In this document: piece after piece, positions 15,125-21,280 of the stretch | Layout of the letters: every line of letters starts with the position of its first letter | How positions within the stretch are numbered: position 1 is the stretch's first letter | IMG/VR virus record: IMGVR_UViG_3300044846_000973 | Location: 1 to 32,195 of that record | Source of the DNA: a virus | Length of the DNA stretch: 32,195 bases | Strand: one strand, 5' to 3' | Notes under the pieces: model-generated | Database searches by the model: none | What the model saw: only the letters and a program-made list of their open reading frames with translations | Told to the model about the DNA's origin: nothing | Made by a program: the position numbers and the translations under genes

Positions 15125-15498
15125 AACTTTCGACAAACTTTAGCCTTAACGAATTTGCCAGCGCTGACGGTACGGCGCCAACTAATGACGTGCTGAAAAA
15201 CTTGACCGAGTTAGCTAAAAACTTGGAGGTATTGCGCAAGCATTTGGGCCAGCCTATTCGCATAACGTCAGGGTTTAGAAGTAAGGAACACAATGCTAAA
15301 ATTGGTGGTTCTTTAAACAGTTACCACGTTCTTGGCATGGCTGCCGACATTCAGGTTGCAAAAATGAAACCCGAAGACGTTGCAAAGGCAATAGAGCTAT
15401 TGATTAAGGATGGCAAAATTAAAGAAGGCGGTTTGGGAATTTACCGAACTTGGATTCATTATGATATTAGAGGAACTAAAGCACGCTGGAAAATATGA
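15121..15498 (+). CDS. Endolysin, peptidase M15 family (L,D/D,D-carboxypeptidase-like)
   Basis: The product has 125 residues, the size of a single-domain M15A peptidase. It starts LSTNFSLNEFA, has the ITSGFRSKEHN segment at about 48-58, the zinc motif SYHVLGMAADIQ (H69 and D76) and the final WIHYDIRG (H113) that gives the third ligand. It cuts peptide cross-links in the host cell wall. No signal peptide is visible, so export through a holin is expected. It overlaps the phosphoesterase by 4 nt and the next gene by 4 nt. Confidence 0.92.
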   Translation: MKLSTNFSLNEFASADGTAPTNDVLKNLTELAKNLEVLRKHLGQPIRITSGFRSKEHNAKIGGSLNSYHVLGMAADIQVAKMKPEDVAKAIELLIKDGKIKEGGLGIYRTWIHYDIRGTKARWKI

Positions 15499-15716
15499 AA
15501 GCAATTTTAGAATATTATTTACCCGAAGAAAACGACGATTTTCAAGCGGCAATAAACGGCCATAACTATAAAAGCGCCATTTGGGATTTTGACCAGTTGC
15601 TAAGGTCTGAAATGAAGTACAAGGAATTATCCGACGATACTTACCAGGCTTATAAATGGTGTCGCGAGGAGCTTAGAAAAATTTTAGAACAAGATAACCT
15701 TTTCATCGAGCAATAA
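15495..15716 (+). CDS. Hypothetical acidic protein
   Basis: The product has 73 residues, mostly helical in appearance (FQAAINGHNYKSAIWDFDQLLR, then YQAYKWCREELRKILEQD). I recall similar sequences near phage endolysins but know no function. It overlaps the endolysin stop by 4 nt and its own stop overlaps the next ATG. Confidence 0.7.
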   Translation: MKAILEYYLPEENDDFQAAINGHNYKSAIWDFDQLLRSEMKYKELSDDTYQAYKWCREELRKILEQDNLFIEQ

Positions 15717-15859
15717 TGCCACTACCAAAGCCAAAACCAGCCGAAACTCAAAGCGATTTTGTCGCTCGATGTGTTGCCGACCCAGTTATGGAAAAGGAAT
15801 TTCCACGCATCGACCAGCGTTTAATAATTTGTTACGTTCAATTCAGAGGCAAAAAATGA
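15716..15859 (+). CDS. Small protein with PLPKPKPxE..F..RC motif
   Basis: The product has 47 residues: MPLPKPKPAETQSDFVARCV then DPVMEKEFPRIDQRLIICYVQFRGKK. The phrase resembles the short N-terminal domain that, from memory, precedes capsid proteases in many phages (P.P...E....F..RC......EFP...QR...C). Here it stands alone in the lysis region. Function unknown. Both ends overlap neighbours (TAATG at the start, ATGA at the end), which supports the reading frame. Confidence 0.65.
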   Translation: MPLPKPKPAETQSDFVARCVADPVMEKEFPRIDQRLIICYVQFRGKK

Positions 15860-16404
15860 GAGAGTTACTAGACGACGAGCGGATAAGAATTGCAATTATT
15901 TCGTTTTTAATTGGGTTATTGTTGGCTTTTGTTGTTTATCCAAAACCTGAGCAAGAGACGATTTATAAGTTTGAAAGCGTGACAAAAACAGACACTTTAA
16001 TTGTCGAGGTTAAGGACACCGTTTACGTCCCTAAAACAAAGATAAAAACCGAGTTTTTAAGGGATACAATCCTAGTCGATTATAAGCCTAAAATTAGCCA
16101 GTTTAACGCGTCCTTTCCTTTTGAGTATGGAAGTACCAACGTAAGCGGTGAAGTACTTGGAGAGGTGCTAAAAATGACCGCAACAAGCGATTTTAAAATA
16201 CCAGTCGTAACCAACACGATTACGAATACAGAAACCAAGACAATTGTGCAAAAACCTAAAGGAATTTACTTGGGCGCTGGCGTCAATTCGTTGCTTCAGC
16301 CAAGCGCGTCGCTTAGCTACATGGATAACAAATACATTTTTCAATATCAGTTCCAGCCTTTGCAAAAGGTACACCAAATCGGAGTCTCTAAAAAAATATT
16401 CTAA
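15856..16404 (+). CDS. Membrane-anchored protein, spanin-like by position
   Basis: The product has 182 residues. Residues about 8-27 (RIAIISFLIGLLLAFVVYP) form a single N-terminal membrane span, followed by a periplasmic region with many Thr/Lys-rich strands (ETIYKF..VTKTDTLIVEVKDTVYVPKTKIKT) and a beta-type C terminus (GIYLGAGVNSLLQPSASLSY). It is the last gene after the endolysin, where inner-membrane spanin subunits lie. It lacks a clear coiled coil or lipobox, so the role is uncertain. Start chosen at 15856 (ATGA overlap) rather than an upstream in-frame codon at 15769. Confidence 0.6.
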   Translation: MRELLDDERIRIAIISFLIGLLLAFVVYPKPEQETIYKFESVTKTDTLIVEVKDTVYVPKTKIKTEFLRDTILVDYKPKISQFNASFPFEYGSTNVSGEVLGEVLKMTATSDFKIPVVTNTITNTETKTIVQKPKGIYLGAGVNSLLQPSASLSYMDNKYIFQYQFQPLQKVHQIGVSKKIF

Positions 16405-16590
16405 AGGTTTATAAAAGTTCCCAATTTGTGAACTTATAAGTTTCTATTCGGTAAAAATCCGAATTGCTTGTTACCTTTATACATAAATTCGTCCCAAAAA
16501 TCGACAATATAAGTGGCCAACCGTCTACATTTTGGCGACATTTGGCACGTTATAAATGCATGAATTTTTACTAATTGTGGCAGATTCGCC
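16405..16590. other. Intergenic region between converging genes, two hairpins
   Basis: This non-coding stretch lies where the lysis operon meets the opposite-strand cluster. It contains AAGTTC (16415-16420) pairing with GAACTT (16430-16435) and ATTCGG (16446-16451) pairing with CCGAAT (16459-16464). Neither stem has a good T-run on either strand, so they are weak candidates for a two-way terminator. Nothing else recognisable was seen. Confidence 0.5.
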
Positions 16591-16791
16591 CTATTTAGGT
16601 TTCACGATGTCTTGAAGTTGACCCCAAATAGATTCGCTTAAATCACCCCAATACATATCACATTTTCCTTCCTTAATTGGCGGCTTCATAAAATAGGATT
16701 GCATATACTCGCTTGGCTTAGCGGTAAATCTGTAGCAGCTTTCTTTGTAGGGACAATTTGTCCCTGGGCACATGGTTATGTCAGGACTCAT
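16591..16791 (-). CDS. Small Cys-rich protein, paralogue of the gene at 846
   Basis: The product has 66 residues. Cysteines at positions 8, 13, 19 and 44 (MCPGTNCPYKESCYRF and EGKCDMYW) suggest a metal site. It shares with the + strand protein at 846 the core [YE]RFTAKPSE(Y)MQ..YF..P..EG..C..Y[WF], so the two are paralogues or recently exchanged copies. It is the last gene of the three-gene opposite-strand cluster. The 123-nt gap between it and the gene upstream holds no TAnnTTTG match; TATTTTTA is the nearest. Confidence 0.7.
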   Translation of the reverse strand: MSPDITMCPGTNCPYKESCYRFTAKPSEYMQSYFMKPPIKEGKCDMYWGDLSESIWGQLQDIVKPK

Positions 16792-16914
16792 TATTATATA
16801 TATTTAGGCGTTTTATTGCACTTTTGTACGATTTATACGGCATTGCATATAAAAATAGCCGTTAATGCGTAGTATATCTTACATTATTTAGCTTTTTGTA
16901 AACTCTAGTTAACC

Positions 16915-17175
16915 TTATCCATTTATCTTTAGCAAGACTAGGTAACCAATCAAATCGTTTATAACGTCCTCATCGTCGCGCTCTAAGCTACCATTTTTAA
17001 TTCGCTTTAGCTTATCGTCAATTCTAACCAGTAGTCCCTCCTTAGCGGACAACTGACTAAATACGCCAAGAGGCTCAAGAGCTGAGTTTCCGTACTTACG
17101 ATTTTTGGCAATTAGCAAGTCCCGTATTTCGTCAAGTACAACAACAACTTGGACGGCAAAGAAATTATGCTCCAT
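16915..17175 (-). CDS. DUF1599/Nmad1-like protein (MazG-like superfamily)
   Basis: The product has 86 residues. The pattern LLIAKNRKYGNSALEPLGVFS...EGLLVRIDDKLKRIKNG...EDVINDLIGYLVLLK is that of small all-alpha proteins related to MazG-type nucleotide pyrophosphohydrolases and described as nucleotide-modification-associated or DUF1599. Such enzymes may hydrolyse or bind nucleotides; the phage may use it to shape the nucleotide pool. The start overlaps the upstream stop (TAATG on the - strand), so it is co-translated with the gene at 17175-17495. Confidence 0.75.
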   Translation of the reverse strand: MEHNFFAVQVVVVLDEIRDLLIAKNRKYGNSALEPLGVFSQLSAKEGLLVRIDDKLKRIKNGSLERDDEDVINDLIGYLVLLKING

Positions 17176-17495
17176 TACTTAGTATTTTCATCAATAATGC
17201 CATGAGCAATAAAATACCAATTATCGTTGGAGTCATTCTTAAAAGTCTTTTTCTCGTCATAATATTGCTTAAATGATTTGTACTCGTCGCCAAAGGTATA
17301 TTGGCTGCTTTTGTATTTAGACCGTCCTTTTTTTACTAGCAAGCCATCTGGAAACAAAACGTAAAATTCGTTTTCCTCTACGGCCTGGTTAAACTCCAAG
17401 TATTGCATCCACCAATCTACTGGCTTTCTGTTTTCGTCCAGCACCTTGGTTGCCTCCAGGTAGCCAAACGGATTTAAAATTTTGTCCTCTTCCAT
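17175..17495 (-). CDS. Hypothetical protein of the opposite-strand cluster
   Basis: The product has 106 residues, beginning MEEDKILNPFGYLEATKVLD, with a later aromatic-rich part (YTFGDEYKSFKQYYDEK, then NWYFIAHGIID). No domain recognised. The frame stays open further upstream to 17648, but that would add a hydrophobic, low-complexity stretch that translates the non-coding control region, so the ATG at 17495 is preferred. It is the first gene of its three-gene operon. Confidence 0.65.
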   Translation of the reverse strand: MEEDKILNPFGYLEATKVLDENRKPVDWWMQYLEFNQAVEENEFYVLFPDGLLVKKGRSKYKSSQYTFGDEYKSFKQYYDEKKTFKNDSNDNWYFIAHGIIDENTK

Positions 17496-17639
17496 ACGCA
17501 AGATAAAAGCATAAAAACCGACACTAAAAAAAAATATTTGATTTTGATGAAAATATTTTTGGTAATATGTTGGAATCTCAGAAATAACTATTATTATTGT
17601 ATCACAAATCAGAACAACAACAACCAAAACACCAAAACT
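17496..17639. promoter_or_regulatory. Divergent control region between opposite-strand cluster and early genes
   Basis: On the + strand, TTG (17570-17572), 19 bp and TATTATTG (17592-17599) resemble the Bacteroidota promoter with one mismatch in the -7 box; a perfect TATTTTTG is at 17554-17561 but lacks a -33 element. Two copies of the palindrome AAATATTT (17532-17539 and 17551-17558) are 19 bp apart and could be operators. An A/C-rich leader (ACCAAAAC) precedes the ATG at 17640. A - strand promoter for the cluster is expected here but none is clear. Confidence 0.45.
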
Positions 17640-17891
17640 ATGACCCATTTGCTAGAATTCGAAAAAATTAACCCAACATCAAGTTACGAAACCGTTTCTT
17701 ACAAATCCGTTTATAAAATCAACGACAAAATTTTTATAATCTATGTTGATAAATGCATTTCTAAGCCTAATAAGTACACGTTCGATATTTTGCACAATGG
17801 CAGAACTTACAATGCTTTTGCAACTTATACAAGTGCAAAAAAAGCGATGATTGATTGTGCAATTAGAGTAAAAAATATAATTAATGCCTAA
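17640..17891 (+). CDS. Hypothetical early protein
   Basis: The product has 83 residues. It appears alpha/beta (YKSVYKINDKIFIIYVDKCIS, then TFDILHNGRTYNAFATYTSAKKAMIDCAIR). No family recognised. It is the first gene of the rightward early operon. The ATG at 17640 follows CAACCAAAACACC, a leader shared by several early genes, and is preferred over an upstream in-frame codon. Confidence 0.65.
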   Translation: MTHLLEFEKINPTSSYETVSYKSVYKINDKIFIIYVDKCISKPNKYTFDILHNGRTYNAFATYTSAKKAMIDCAIRVKNIINA

Positions 17892-17913
17892 AAACTAATT
17901 AACCAAAACACCT

Positions 17914-18180
17914 ATGAATTACGACACAGAAACACACTACGACCAGCAAGTAAATTTTATTTACGAAGGCTTTGAGTACGTTTGGCAAGGCGACTACACT
18001 GTTAACAATTCCGCCGAGGATGAGAGCGAGTACGCGCCAGGATATGGCGAAACAGAAATTGTAATAGACCACACCTCCAGCCTATTTTATTTTAACCCGT
18101 CAACCGATGAGGTAATTGAGGCAATCCCAACGCCTAGCATTTTAATGGAATTAGAGATAGAAATTGAACGCAACCTTTAA
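17914..18180 (+). CDS. Hypothetical acidic early protein
   Basis: The product has 88 residues and is strongly acidic, with many aromatic residues (VNFIYEGFEYVWQGDYTVNN, then ESEYAPGYGETEIVI). No domain recognised. Acidic early proteins sometimes mimic DNA, but nothing here proves that. It sits 22 nt after the previous gene with the leader AACCAAAACACCTATG. Confidence 0.7.
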   Translation: MNYDTETHYDQQVNFIYEGFEYVWQGDYTVNNSAEDESEYAPGYGETEIVIDHTSSLFYFNPSTDEVIEAIPTPSILMELEIEIERNL

Positions 18181-18191
18181 ACAACACACCT

Positions 18192-18743
18192 ATGGAAAAA
18201 TCACCAAGTATCACAAACCTAACGCAAGGCTTAGCCAAGTTCCATGCGATGGTTGGGAAAATTAGCAAAGACGCTAAGAATCCGTTTTTTAAGTCCAATT
18301 ACGCCAGCTTGCCTCACATCATTACAGAGGTCAGCGAACCGCTCGAAAAGGCTGGTTTAATCCTTAGCCAGTTTCCAAACGGCGACGGCCTTACGACAAT
18401 GTTAATACACGCCGAGACTGGCGAGTACATTTCAGCAACTTACACGCTCCAGGTAGTGAGACAAAACGACCCACAAGCGCAAGGCTCGGCAATTAGTTAT
18501 GCTCGCCGGTACGCCATTACAAGCATTTTAAACCTAGCGATTAGCGACGATGACGGAGAGGCTGCAACACGACCAGTACGCCAGGTGCCAGCGGTTGTAA
18601 AGACAAAACCGACAGACGAGCAATTTGCTTACATGGTTAGATATCTAAACGGAACGGATGCACAAAAAAAGCAAGCCAAAGAGGCTTTGAGTAAATATAT
18701 TTTAACACAAGACCAACAAGACACCTTAGACGGATTAATTTAA
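18192..18743 (+). CDS. ERF-family single-strand annealing protein
   Basis: The product has 183 residues. It carries the ERF core in order: LAKFHAMVGKISKDAKNPFF, then KSNYASLPHIITEVSEPLEKAGLILSQ, ISATYTL and SAISYARRYAITSILNLAISDDDGE (about 98-122), the last being the family signature. The C-terminal 60 residues form a separate helical tail. These recombinases anneal complementary single strands and often work with an exonuclease or the Gp157-like protein encoded next. The leader ACAACACACCTATG resembles others in the operon. Confidence 0.92.
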   Translation: MEKSPSITNLTQGLAKFHAMVGKISKDAKNPFFKSNYASLPHIITEVSEPLEKAGLILSQFPNGDGLTTMLIHAETGEYISATYTLQVVRQNDPQAQGSAISYARRYAITSILNLAISDDDGEAATRPVRQVPAVVKTKPTDEQFAYMVRYLNGTDAQKKQAKEALSKYILTQDQQDTLDGLI

Positions 18744-18759
18744 ACTAAACTATACAACT

Positions 18760-19242
18760 ATGAATCTTTACGAAATAACAAGAGACGCTCAAGAGTTAGC
18801 ATTTTTATTGGAAACCGAAGAGCTTACACCTGAGCTGGAGCAAATGCTGGTAATTAACCAAGAGCAACTCCAGGCAAAGGCTGGCAACTATGCCAAGGTA
18901 ATCGCAAATATCCAAAGCGATTCAGACGCAATCGACCAAGAGATTAAGCGACTAAAGGCAATGAAGGACAGTAAGGAGCGAGCCATTACAAGGCTGAAGG
19001 ACGCGCTTAGAGAGGCAATGCTTGTAAGTGCTATCGACAAAATAGAAAGTCCTTTATTCAAGCTCTCTTTACGCCGTAGTGAGTCGGTCGAGGTCGACAT
19101 TGTGGAGGCTTTACCTAGCCAATTTGTCAACATTAAAAACGTCGTAACCGCCGACAAAGTAGCAATCAAAGAAGCCATAAAACGCGGCGAAAATATTACT
19201 GGAGCAAGACTAATCGAAAACTTTAATCTACAAATTAAATGA
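18760..19242 (+). CDS. Siphovirus Gp157-like protein
   Basis: The product has 160 residues. A long coiled-coil region covers about 25-90 (ELEQMLVINQEQLQAKAGNYAKV, then IDQEIKRLKAMKDSKERAITRLKDALREAM), followed by a compact C-terminal part (KIESPLFKLSLRRSESVEVD...LPSQFVNIK...IKEAIKRGENITGARLIEN) typical of PF05565 (Gp157). The family has been linked to phage resistance and DNA metabolism, and is usually encoded next to ERF or RecT proteins, as here. It overlaps the next gene by 4 nt. Confidence 0.9.
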   Translation: MNLYEITRDAQELAFLLETEELTPELEQMLVINQEQLQAKAGNYAKVIANIQSDSDAIDQEIKRLKAMKDSKERAITRLKDALREAMLVSAIDKIESPLFKLSLRRSESVEVDIVEALPSQFVNIKNVVTADKVAIKEAIKRGENITGARLIENFNLQIK

Positions 19243-19445
19243 AACATACGGCAGTAGATTTTACTATTGAAAGATTAGAAAAATTAATTCCAAGTGGGAA
19301 TCAAATTTTAATTGGGATTATCCTTGAAAAAGCCAAAGAGATGGAAGAGGGACAAATTGCCTTAGCCTATTCAACTGGAACGCTTGATGGCGTCAATAAA
19401 GATTTTACAAATGGATATACATATTATCAAAAAACCTACAAATAA
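19239..19445 (+). CDS. Hypothetical early protein
   Basis: The product has 68 residues: DFTIERLEKLIPSGNQILIG then ILEKAKEMEEGQIALAYSTG. Mostly helical, no named domain. Small proteins with a KAKEMEE.QI core recur in phages of this group from memory. The ATGA overlap with the Gp157-like gene supports the start. Confidence 0.7.
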   Translation: MKHTAVDFTIERLEKLIPSGNQILIGIILEKAKEMEEGQIALAYSTGTLDGVNKDFTNGYTYYQKTYK

Positions 19446-19446
19446 A

Positions 19447-19584
19447 ATGAGCAATTACCTATACTTAGGCAAATTCATACAACGCCCAGGAGACTTGGCG
19501 CCAAAAGGTGTCGCCTCCACATTTAACGAAGAGAAATTACCTTTTAACGAAACATTCGAAAGACTATGGAATTTGATGAAATAA
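19447..19584 (+). CDS. Short hypothetical protein
   Basis: The product has 45 residues: SNYLYLGKFIQRPGDLAPKG followed by LPFNETFERLWNLMK. No domain recognised. ATG at 19447 is preferred to an in-frame ATG at 19384, which would lie within the preceding gene. Its end overlaps the next gene by 19 nt. Confidence 0.55.
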   Translation: MSNYLYLGKFIQRPGDLAPKGVASTFNEEKLPFNETFERLWNLMK

Positions 19585-19898
19585 CCCAGCAAATCAAGTC
19601 CCTTTACCTGGAGGGATTGACGCGCAAAAAGATAGCCAAAACTCTTGGCTTAGATGTTCAAAAGGTTGGCTATTTGCTTTACACGAAAATGAAGCTGCAC
19701 GAGATTTACCCTCGTAAATTGATGGACGAAAATATATTTCAGATTTTAACCGACCACCAAATTAGTAGGATTCTAACTTTGGCAACTTACGGCTATTGCT
19801 GCCGAGAAATAGCTGAAGACCAAAACCTAGAATTTCGCAAGGTTAAAAAGTTGCTGGATGTCGCCGAGGCTAGAAACATGATTGAGAAAAAAGTATAA
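19566..19898 (+). CDS. Double helix-turn-helix protein
   Basis: The product has 110 residues. Two helix-turn-helix units are visible: IKSLYLEGLTRKKIAKTLGL at about 10-29 and HQISRILTLATYGYCCREIAEDQNLEFRKVKKLLDVA at about 63-99. Such resolvase- or sigma-like homeodomain units bind DNA. It may regulate early or late transcription. A promoter-like sequence follows at 19903, so it ends its transcription unit. Confidence 0.7.
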   Translation: MEFDEITQQIKSLYLEGLTRKKIAKTLGLDVQKVGYLLYTKMKLHEIYPRKLMDENIFQILTDHQISRILTLATYGYCCREIAEDQNLEFRKVKKLLDVAEARNMIEKKV

Positions 19899-19902
19899 AT
19901 TC

Positions 19903-19933
19903 TTTGTTATTTGTTAGATTAAGTTTAATATTG
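19903..19933 (+). promoter_or_regulatory. Probable promoter within early region
   Basis: TTTG (19903-19906), a 19-bp spacer and TAATATTG (19926-19933) match the Bacteroidota pattern with one mismatch in the -7 box. The leader that follows contains AAACCAAAACACAC before the ATG at 19958. Confidence 0.55.
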
Positions 19934-19957
19934 CTAAACATTTAAACCAAAACACAC

Positions 19958-20047
19958 ATGAAAACACTTGGAAAAATTATTTACACGATTGTGGCATTGT
20001 CGCCAATCTTTGCGCTGGGTTATATGCTCGGCTTAAAATTATTGTAA
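19958..20047 (+). CDS. 29-residue membrane peptide
   Basis: The product is mostly one membrane span (IIYTIVALSPIFALGYMLGL) with short charged ends. The leader AAACCAAAACACACATG is of the type used by other early genes, and the next gene follows after a similar leader. Function unknown; the small size keeps confidence moderate. Confidence 0.5.
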   Translation: MKTLGKIIYTIVALSPIFALGYMLGLKLL

Positions 20048-20069
20048 ACACCTAAAACCAAACACACCT

Positions 20070-20369
20070 ATGGAAACGATTAAAATTAAAACCACGCATT
20101 TTGTAGATACGGAATTTAATATTCCAAAGTACTTTAAAATTGGGCATCATTACCAAATGATTTTAGATGACAAAATTTACTTGTTTGTCAAATCCAATAT
20201 GGAAACCAGTTTGCTGGTATATCCCGAAATTTCAATTGGGCAAATTAGCTATTCCGCTAGCCGCTGGTACGACGAAACAATTAAACAGGCACTAATTCCA
20301 ATTACCGAGCAAGAGTTTAAAGACGAATTTACAAAAGCAAGTGTTGAACTATTAAACTATTTGAATTGA
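20070..20369 (+). CDS. Hypothetical early protein
   Basis: The product has 99 residues, beta-rich at the start (IKIKTTHFVDTEFNIPKYFK) with a WYDETIKQALIPITEQEFKDEF helix near the end. No family recognised. The leader AAACACACCTATG belongs to the repeated early type. Its stop overlaps the next start (TGATG). Confidence 0.7.
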   Translation: METIKIKTTHFVDTEFNIPKYFKIGHHYQMILDDKIYLFVKSNMETSLLVYPEISIGQISYSASRWYDETIKQALIPITEQEFKDEFTKASVELLNYLN

Positions 20370-20578
20370 TGGAATCGACCGACTCACAAAACGCATTAAT
20401 CAAGGGATGGCTATTAAACGGCCATTCCATTACCCAGCTCGAAGCTTTAACCAACTTTGGATGTTTTAGGCTTGCCGCTAGGATTTCAAACCTAAGAGAC
20501 AAAGGTTTAAACGTGGTAACTGACATGGTTACTTTGGAAAACGGAAAAAGAGTTGCACGTTATATTTTAAAGAAATGA
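20369..20578 (+). CDS. Winged helix-turn-helix protein (HTH_39-like)
   Basis: The product has 69 residues. GWLLNGHSITQLEALTNFGCFRLAARISNLRDKGLNVVTDMV fits the small winged-helix family in which a helix-turn-helix is followed by a basic wing (ENGKRVARYILKK). Probably a DNA-binding protein used in replication or regulation. ATG at 20369 sits on the upstream stop; the in-frame TTG at 20366 is less likely. Confidence 0.75.
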   Translation: MESTDSQNALIKGWLLNGHSITQLEALTNFGCFRLAARISNLRDKGLNVVTDMVTLENGKRVARYILKK

Positions 20579-20763
20579 CACCAAAAGAAAAAGCTATTCA
20601 AATTTATACTAAAATGTATAATGAGGTTTATACCTCTTATGGAACTGATTTTGTCGCAAAGCAATGCGCTATAATAGCGGTTAATGAGATTATAGACTGT
20701 CTTAAATCATTTGCTGACTCAGACGACTGGAAAAAAGTAAAAGAAGAAATCGAAAAGCTATGA
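20575..20763 (+). CDS. Hypothetical early protein
   Basis: The product has 62 residues: TPKEKAIQIYTKMYNEVYTS then KQCAIIAVNEIIDCLKSFAD and a VKEEIEKL end. Fully helical in appearance. I recall this small protein type from many Bacteroidota phages but know no function. It overlaps both neighbours by 4 nt (ATGA). Confidence 0.75.
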   Translation: MTPKEKAIQIYTKMYNEVYTSYGTDFVAKQCAIIAVNEIIDCLKSFADSDDWKKVKEEIEKL

Positions 20764-21125
20764 CACGAGAGGAAATAATAATAGAACTCAACCACAGAGC
20801 AACCCAAAAGTATTTGGTATACTTGGCCCTCCAGGAAATCATGCTGGATTATTACGAAGACATTACTATGTTAAAAGCGTTTGACGGCGACTTAAAAACC
20901 AAGCACAAAAACATGATTAACGCGCTTAAAAGAAAGTCAACCGAGGCGTTTAGATTCCTGGAGAATTACGATGGCGGAGAGGCTACAATTAAGCAATTTC
21001 ACGAGTTTGTGACCTTATTTGAAAAGCTACATCATTCGATTGACAAGGGTGGCTCTTTGTTTCACGATTGCCTTAATGCAATAGAACTAATTTTAGACAA
21101 CAATGAGGGGACGAAATCTAACTGA
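20760..21125 (+). CDS. Hypothetical helical protein
   Basis: The product has 121 residues, helical throughout (LVYLALQEIMLDYYEDITML, then FRFLENYDGGEATIKQFHEF and FHDCLNAIELILDNN). No named domain recognised. It overlaps the next small gene by 23 nt and the previous one by 4 nt, so it is part of the same early operon. Confidence 0.7.
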   Translation: MTREEIIIELNHRATQKYLVYLALQEIMLDYYEDITMLKAFDGDLKTKHKNMINALKRKSTEAFRFLENYDGGEATIKQFHEFVTLFEKLHHSIDKGGSLFHDCLNAIELILDNNEGTKSN

Positions 21126-21252
21126 GTATCAAAAGGAGCTAATATTTGAAGCCTGGCAAGACAGAAAGCAAATAAAGGTAATAGCTCAAGAAATGGGACT
21201 TTCTTACGGTTGTATTTATTTTCAACTAAAAAAGCGCTCGCTGGTTGGTTAA
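21103..21252 (+). CDS. Short helix-turn-helix protein
   Basis: The product has 49 residues. LTEYQKELIFEAWQDRKQIK followed by IAQEMGLSYGCIYFQLKKRS is a textbook helix-turn-helix unit, similar to sigma region 4 or Trp-repressor-like modules. It starts inside the end of the previous gene and ends just at the promoter at 21245. It could regulate the structured region and replication genes downstream (inference from position). Confidence 0.65.
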   Translation: MRGRNLTEYQKELIFEAWQDRKQIKVIAQEMGLSYGCIYFQLKKRSLVG

Positions 21253-21272
21253 ATCGAAAAGGTTTATATTTG
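21245..21272 (+). promoter_or_regulatory. Promoter before structured RNA and replisome organizer
   Basis: TTG (21245-21247), a 17-bp spacer and a perfect TATATTTG (21265-21272) form one of the clearest Bacteroidota promoters here. Transcription should start near 21279-21281, which places the whole inverted-repeat region 21297-21369 in the 5' leader of the mRNA. Confidence 0.8.
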
Positions 21273-21280
21273 TGTATTAA

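Noticed and set aside
17496-17648. N-terminal extension of the - strand gene at 17175-17495
   Set aside because: It would translate the AT-rich control region into a hydrophobic, low-complexity stretch; the ATG at 17495 gives a soluble, compact product.
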